From NCBI GenBank assembly GCA_024138025.1, contig JAMXBD010001035.1:450603-514602 (forward strand): a stretch of DNA of 64,000 nucleotides, read 5' to 3'. Positions 58,737 to 64,000 of the stretch are shown here, piece after piece (the first letter of the stretch is position 1; every line of letters begins with the position of its first letter). The notes beneath the pieces are model-generated. The model searched no databases, was not told the DNA's origin, and worked only from the letters and a program-made list of their open reading frames with translations. The position numbers and the translations under genes were made by a program. This DNA comes from Combretum micranthum (lineage: Eukaryota; Streptophyta; Magnoliopsida; Myrtales; Combretaceae).

Positions 58737-61290
58737 TAACATGCCCCGTGGCATGGATAGATTTAACAGATTAGATGTTGTTTATATGAAAACAACAATG
58801 TAAATCTCCAAACTTCATATATAGGATTACAACTTTGCCTTCAAAGGCTTACCCTTAGGCACACTAACAAAGAAAATAAAAGATAAGTCTCCTAAAGCTT
58901 ATGCTATTTCAAATATTAACTTTAAGTCTTCCATTACAATTATAAAGTTTTCCTTCTAACATAAACACATAAGTCTTCGTTCTATTCTACGTTGTACTTG
59001 ATCTCAATCTTGGTCTTCTTGCTTAAGTCCCTATAAAACAACAGTCTAAAGAAGCGTGGGCATAAAAAGCTCAGTAAATAAAAGAATCTCAACACCACAT
59101 AACAATTCATATATTATTTGATTAACACATGTGAAATACAATAGGCAAACATATGTACGAACATCATTTGAGTGATCGGAACCCAAACACATAGGTATTC
59201 ACACCTTTCCTTGGGGGTTGAAGGACCAGCTCTATATTCACGCCTAAGAAATCCGAAGAACTAAAGTATGAGTGTTCATTTCAAACTTTAATATCAATTT
59301 TTGTTTATAAATGTACACACACACACACACAAAATATTTCCTTCACTTCATTTAGTTCTTAGAATTTCCATTAAGTCTTATCATTTTGTACTAACTTTCA
59401 TTAGGTGACGTTCTTCAACCCTGCTTAATTCCTATAGAATTGACGACCCTATGGTGATCTTTACTAGATTCCTTAGATTTACACAAGCATCACCACAGAA
59501 TTGAAACAATAATACGTGACGTAAATACTAAACAAATACAAATAAGCTATGTAATGTAATGCATGACTAGTTTATCTATAAGTCAAATAAAATTTAGATC
59601 AATTCATTAGGTGACTATTGAATTCGCAAACAATCCACAATGTTCATCCATCAATTAATATCAATCAATTCGTATTCACTTTGAACATTACAAGATTATT
59701 CAATTAATAAACGTACCACATGCATTACTTCCCAATACCCATACATGAGTTCAAATTTTGGTTATATTAGAATCATGTGCAACTATTCTACTAGCATATG
59801 TAAGTGAAAAGATTCAATTACTCGCCCGTGCATTCTCCTCTTCATTGTAGTAATCAAAAGGAAAGTCTGAGTCTTGATCTAGGGCCCCTATAAGATAGAA
59901 AAGATGATATTACTAATTGCTTTACAAAGAAAAGAAGAATTAAACAAGATTCTAAAGCTTTAGGAGGATAACTCATGGGACAGAGGTCATACGCCCCAGA
60001 CCACGCCCTGTTTCAAGGGATGTATGGAGTAGGGTGAGACACAAATGCCACCATGCCCCATACCATGCCCTGTATGGATGTGCGTATGAGTGAAGCTGAT
60101 GCTTAGAAGCTATCATGCCTCCTGCCATGCCCCATATGAAAGGATGTATCAACCCAATCGTGGAAATAAAGGCTACCACGCCACTTGCTATGCCCGTAGA
60201 AGGGGGATATTCACCTAGAAACACTTATAGAACACACCACGCCCTCTACCATGCCCCCGTGCTCAACCAACAGCGAAACATGCTTCTTTACATCACAATT
60301 TTACACATTTTAACCAACTTCAAAGGTCTTTCTCCCCTCTAAAATAATATAACATCATCACATAAGATTCTTGTTCATCCCTATTCACTTTTATAATCTC
60401 TAACACTTAATCTATCTCCACCTTAAAATCAATCAACCATTCTTAGTCCATAATATCCATGACTTAAAACTTATTATCGCAATTTCATAACTTCACATCA
60501 CAAACCTAGCTTCAAAACTCATAACAATCTTATATAAACCAGTAACTAACAAGAACTTTCCACTTACACATACTTATAACATAAAACAACCAAGGAAAGA
60601 CAAGAGTTAACTTACCTATATGAGTCTTAGCTTGATGATTTGTGTAGCTTGAATTTCTTGTTGATTAAAGAAGAGGAATTGAAAGAGAAATGTAGTATTT
60701 GTGTATGTGTGTGATACATTGAGCAAAAATAGAGGAAGGAGAGGAGTGAAATTTTTGTCAAAATTTGATAATTATCCACACACACATATATATAAAGTAA
60801 ACTTGTTTACTTTTGAGCAATTTTGAAGGTTATTAGGTGTATGTGGCTGCATGGTAACTTATGGTGGGTTATAAAACTTTATTTTGTAGCAGTTAGGCTT
60901 AGTCCAAAGCATGAATTGTCTTCCACACATTAATGCATCAAAATTAGTAATCAGTTGAAATCAATACAAAGTTTAGAAAAATTTGCTTTATATATTCATT
61001 GTAATTAGATAATTTCTTATAAGAATCCATATTGAAAAATTGATAATTTGAGAGTTAATGGTTTGAAATTCACTTTTCTAAAAAAAAATTTTGAAAACAT
61101 AATTTAATGGACAAACAATTTGAAATAACTTAATTGAAAATTTTAACTTTCTATTTCTACTATATTTATTTTACAAAAGATTTATACTTGAATTTAATCA
61201 ACATTTCAAGCATTATAACACTCATAATCAAAATACATAAAATTAAATTTATCTTCTAAACTTGGTTTATGGAAAAACTTGAAGGTTACA
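58737..61290 (-). mobile_element. Large LTR (copy F) inside gypsy gag
   Basis: The left edge TAACATGCCCCGTGG corresponds to the CATGCCCC edge of the family with one G-to-A change. The right edge is AAGGTTACA. Reading minus: TATATATA at 60787-60795, a leader, a CATATAG/GTAAGT donor at 60615, and an exon at 59826-59888 between TATAG and a GC-type GCGAGT donor, with P-F-D-Y-Y-N in frame. Flanking pentamers do not match, and a 212-bp duplication covers the right junction, so the insertion history is unclear. Confidence 0.65.
59960..60270 (-). repeat. GC-rich tandem repeat in LTR copy F
   Basis: Four to five units of about 65-80 bp share 'gccaccatgccccataccatgcccygtatg' followed by a more variable spacer. 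It occupies the predicted intron between the conserved exon and the leader, as in copies D and E2, but with a different repeat sequence. Confidence 0.65.
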
Positions 61291-61570
61291 CCTCCCAAAG
61301 AAATCATCAATGTACCGCGAGCCCTTTGCAGACTAGCAACTCTATAGGAGCTTGATCTTATATTCTATACTATATTTATGTTACAAAAGATATTATACTT
61401 GAATATAATCAATATTTCGAGCATTATAACACTCATAATCAAAATACATAAATTTAAATTTATTTTCTAAACTTGATTTATAGAAAAACTTGGAGCTTAC
61501 ACCTGCCAAAGAAATCATCAACGTACCGCGACCCCTTTGAAGACTAACAACTCTACAGGAGCTTGATCTT
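61150..61570. repeat. Direct duplication of about 212 bp
   Basis: Sequence at about 61150-61355 recurs at 61365-61570 with few differences. Both contain '...ttatggaaaaacttg..g.ttacacct.ccaaagaaatcatcaa.gtaccgcg'. The unit spans the LTR edge and the adjoining gag-side sequence, so it arose after the LTR insertion. Confidence 0.85.
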
Positions 61571-62480
61571 ATAGTTCGAGACCAACTCCAAATGTGTATG
61601 GAAGACCCATTGCTCTTAGGAGACCGAATGGAACTGTTTCTTGTGCCTTATGAGAGTAGAGGATACACAAAGGGAAAAAAAGAAATAATAAGAATTTCGT
61701 CTCGACATCTACCTAATTTGTCCGCGAAGGGTGAGTCAGAGCCTAAGATCTGGCGCAAAAATGGGATATTAGAAATACGATGAGAAGGCTATCAACCGTT
61801 AAAGAAAGCCTTTAAATGAATCCTCACCCAAGGTGATCCCAAGGAAAACACCCTTTGCAGTTGACCTCTAATTGGACGGACTCCCCACCAGAGCTTGACT
61901 TCTGAGTTGGAATCTGGCTACAAATCTAATGTCCCCAAAGATCACATTGCTCAATTCCATTCCACTATGGTGATACATAACTTCTTAGATGCCATATGGT
62001 GCAAAACCTTCCTCACCACCCTTTGGGGTCCAGGTTGAGTGTGGTTTAATAAGCTCGAGCTTAATACAATTAGTTCATTCTATCAACTTAGTGGACTCTT
62101 TGTTGCCCATTTTATGGATAGCAAACCACCAAAAAAGAACGTCTCGTATCTATACACCATCCGATAGAGGTAGGGCGAACCGCTGAGGGATTACTTGGCT
62201 AGGTTCAACAAAGCATACTTAGAAGTCCCAAATTTAAATTAGGGCATAACCCTTAAAGCCATTAAGCAAAAGTTCTTGCGGATAAGCCATTCTTTGATTC
62301 AGTCTCAAAGTGCCAACTCATTACACAAGAATAGATAAGAGAAAAAGTACATAAATATATTTGACAAGAAGTTACCAGAAATGCTAGGAAAGAGACCGAG
62401 GACAAGGTAAAGCCCAACTGATTGAACAAAACTAGCACCGAGACAAGGGACACCCTAGAGATTGATGTCCTCAAGTGCAG
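61560..62480 (+). pseudogene. Gypsy gag fragment (Tat-type), broken
   Basis: Plus-strand frames show the retrotransposon gag core: F-Y-Q-L-S-G-L-F-V-A-H-F-M-D-S, Y-L-Y-T-I-R, then L-R-D-Y-L-A-R-F-N-K-A-Y-L-E-V-P and I-K-Q-K-F at about 62070-62280. Stops fall at the W/S-rich junctions and after T-I-R. The L-R-D-Y-x-x-R-F-N block is typical of Tat-lineage Ty3/gypsy Gag, the capsid precursor. It continues the element begun at 58321. No protease, RT or integrase follows. Confidence 0.8.
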
Positions 62481-64000
62481 TTTTAAAATTTATAAAAGCC
62501 CGCTCTTAATTTCACTACAAAAGGCAATAGTTAGTGTACCTATCGAAAACATAGAATAGCACTAAGATTAGGGTCGTCCACAAGGAAGGAATAATTACCA
62601 GTAATAACTTCTTTTCTACTATGTAGCCTCCCGATTAGAGTGACATTTTCTACCATTAAGATTAATAAAAACTATAATTTAACTAAGAAACTAGCAAGCA
62701 CAGATTATTAAAAACAACAAGCAAGGTATGAATCAATAAATCAAGGTAATCTAGGTCTTATCCTATATCCATCTCATCATGTGAATCCTTGAATACTAAA
62801 GATTATCACAATTAGGTTCTTAAGTTGTTTAGTTCCTTAAACAAATTAATAATTATCTCAAATCTATCAACTTATCTAATCTTAAGTTAATCAATCAGGA
62901 TCTCTTCTTAATTAATAACAACCTAAGATTGTATTAAGAACATGAACTCATTGAAAATCAATTACATAGATCTATTCATAGAAGCAATTTCTCAATTGAC
63001 TTAAATGAAAATCAAACATAAACTTGCATTCCAGATATACAAATTTAATAAATGATCAAATAATATGCAATTGAACAAAAGAACATTGATCCCCTGAAAA
63101 TGTATAAATATAAAATAAGAGTGAATTCTCCAGCAAGTGCACTAGGCCTGATCAAGTAATACAATGATGAGCAGGATATCGTTCCCATGAGGATTACTTA
63201 ACTACTAAATAGTTATCAGATTCTACTATTATCTAGGTAATTGAATTTGAGATAGTTAACTAATAAACTAATTATAAACCTAGATTATCAATTATTAATG
63301 AGTGCAGAGAGAGTGTTTTTTAAGAAAGATGTATATATATATATCAATTGAATATGGGAAAAATAAAATCCACCCTAGTTTCACTAATTAAATTGCCATC
63401 CTGTTATAATAACCATTAGCTTTGTGGATATTCATATGAAATTATCAAAGATCTTAAATTTTAAAATCTCTTCGCACCACCAATCAATCCATTAGCTTCC
63501 ATTACACAAATTAACAGCAGAATCGAAAATACAATTATGAATCTTCCAATTCTATAATTGTCTAATGCCCTAAACCAATTTCTCTTAATTCCTTAGTGAG
63601 AAACTAATCTAAAACATTACATTAATCTCAATGGATAATTTCTAAACCAGATTAAATCATCCTACTTCCGCAATTGTAATTCAACCTAAATTTAAGAATT
63701 CCAATTGACCCTAATTTCCCTTTCGAGTTATTAAGATTCTTATAAACCTAGTTTAACAAGAAACAAGATTTGTAGTAGGAATTGCAACATGAATATTCCA
63801 AAAATCTAATAGTTCTATAATAGGATTACAATAATCATCTTAGCTATCTAAGGCTTCATCAATTTCCCAAAAAAAGTAACTTAGAAACTCATGGATTGAA
63901 TCAAACAAGCACAAAAACAAAGTATTTACAACAACTGAATTCATCATCACAATCACAATCAACAATTGAATTTGCATAAAAGAAAAGGTTAGAAATCACC
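62481..64000 (-). mobile_element. Probable gypsy LTR or leader fragments, reverse orientation
   Basis: Read on minus, 'ctagtgcacttgctggagaattcac' (about 63120-63150) and 'cgataggtacactaac' (about 62530-62550) resemble the 'gataggtgcacttgcc' LTR text elsewhere in the window. Two related AT-rich stretches (62600-62950 and 63180-63470) may be diverged copies. No edges, PBS or genes were found. Confidence 0.35.

Overview
This is plant nuclear DNA, most likely from a eudicot. It is AT-rich, has TATA-box promoters and GT-AG introns, and is packed with plant-type mobile elements. I cannot name the species. Only one ordinary host gene is visible: an EG45-like (plant natriuretic peptide type) secreted protein gene at about 37.0-39.9 kb. 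Almost everything else with recognisable structure is mobile DNA or its remains.

Layout. 0-22 kb: AT-rich sequence dominated by very large LTRs (3.3-4.5 kb) whose sense strand starts TGTAA and ends near GGGGCGTGACA, with small fold-back (MITE-like) elements between them. One LTR (17305-21824) carries an 858-bp hAT-type non-autonomous element inserted six bases inside its edge. 22.3-25.9 kb: a complete but internally deleted Ty1/copia element with two LTRs, a PBS and a TSD of TATTA. 26.9-32.4 kb: a dead LINE whose endonuclease and reverse transcriptase halves are separated by a solo LTR with TSD GATTA. 33-40 kb: intergenic sequence, a 126-bp CACTA-type MITE and the EG45 gene. 40.7-47.8 kb: a Mutator-like element (MULE) with near-identical terminal inverted repeats, 11 subterminal palindromes, a MuDR-type transposase gene and a plant mobile domain (PMD) gene, both on the minus strand. 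48-50 kb: three MITEs, one with a perfect 8-bp TSD. 51.4-57.3 kb: a dead transposon-type gene with an Ulp1/C48-protease layout, split by a solo LTR with TSD ATGCC. 57.3-62.5 kb: a Ty3/gypsy leader and gag of Tat type, split by another large LTR. 62.5-64 kb: further gypsy LTR-like sequence.

Two systems stand out. First, the large-LTR family has a shared internal layout: a TATA box, a leader exon ending in a splice donor, an intron that often holds a copy-specific tandem repeat, then a 61-70 nt exon bounded by AG and a donor. In five copies that exon keeps a frame ending in a D-[YC]-[YF] motif. Second, the MULE combines subterminal palindrome arrays with a PMD accessory gene that begins directly after a splice acceptor, about 190 bp behind the transposase zinc knuckle. 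It looks young by its TIRs but has several single-base frameshifts. The nesting order (hAT into LTR, LTR into LINE, LTR into Ulp1-like gene, LTR into gypsy gag) gives a relative history of insertions.
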